64,000 nucleotides of DNA from Brevundimonas intermedia (GTDB lineage Bacteria; Pseudomonadota; Alphaproteobacteria; Caulobacterales; Caulobacteraceae), in NCBI RefSeq assembly GCF_027922165.1, contig NZ_BSFD01000010.1, positions 1-64,000 of the forward strand, in the 5' to 3' direction. The position numbers and the translations under genes are program-made. The notes below the pieces were generated by a model. The model saw nothing but the letters and a program-made list of their open reading frames with translations. It ran no database searches and was not told where the DNA came from. Of this stretch, positions 63,899 through 64,000 are shown in pieces (position 1 is the stretch's first letter; each line of letters begins with the position of its first letter).

Positions 63899-64000
63899 CA
63901 GGCTGCTCCTCCGTCTACGCCGACGGGGGGGACCGAGAGCGGACTGGCGTTCGAGGCCGAGATCGCGTTGGCCGGGAGGCGGCTGACGCGGTTCAGGGCT
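63897..64000 (-). CDS. 3' end of the gene upstream of nuoF (partial)
   Basis: An open frame enters from the window edge and ends in a TGA at 63899-63897, coupled to the nuoF ATG. It reads [20 protein letters not shown] and ends VDGGAA. It is the last 33 codons of the preceding gene. By position this should be nuoE or a small gene after it, but the fragment lacks recognisable NuoE motifs. Confidence 0.55.

Overview
This is a GC-rich, densely packed chromosomal segment from an alphaproteobacterium. It is most likely a member of the Caulobacterales, with Brevundimonas the best guess. The reasons are the base composition and codon use, the gene order, the alphaproteobacterial form of the LexA operator (GAAC-N7-GAAC), the short form of ProS, and the complex I cluster that runs on into birA, coaX and rnj. 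Genus assignment is inference; no 16S gene is present. No tRNA, rRNA, CRISPR array, insertion sequence or prophage was seen, and no gene-free stretch exceeds 300 bases.

Layout. 1-5 kb holds haem synthesis (hemB), a GNAT acetyltransferase, a lipoprotein with a methyltransferase fold, and a two-gene exported set with His/Met/Cys-rich stretches that looks metal (copper) related. 5-8 kb on the minus strand holds tpiA, secG and pyrG. 8-15 kb on the plus strand holds ppiD-trpE, then trpGDC and lexA. 15-20 kb holds comEC (minus) head to head with gltX-gltA. 20-35 kb is the envelope and translation supercluster on the minus strand, in transcription order rpsB, tsf, pyrH, frr, uppS, cdsA, dxr, rseP, bamA, skp/ompH, lpxD, fabZ, lpxA, lpxI, lpxB. 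It joins ribosome biogenesis, isoprenoid and phospholipid precursors, outer-membrane protein assembly and lipid A synthesis. 35-38 kb holds small exported proteins (DUF4142, an M23 peptidase, DUF3224). 38-48 kb holds dnaE, a very small SOS-type gene upstream of it, msrA, lolD-lolC/E, proS and several small genes. 48-64 kb on the minus strand is the NADH dehydrogenase (complex I) operon from nuoF to nuoN, followed by birA, coaX and rnj. Five short genes of unknown function sit inside the nuo operon.

The most notable item is a 31-codon membrane-peptide gene at 41627-41722 (minus) upstream of dnaE. Its promoter carries two perfect LexA boxes in tandem, separated by three bases. It fits the SidA type of SOS-induced division inhibitor known from Caulobacter. 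The window also holds lexA itself with a single LexA box, so repressor and a strongly controlled target are both visible. Other points of interest are a candidate general-stress (EcfG/SigT-type) promoter before the DUF4142 lipoprotein gene, a 16-bp inverted repeat covering the ribosome binding site of an unknown membrane protein gene, a REP-like nested palindrome, and a triplicated 14-mer over the lolD stop codon.
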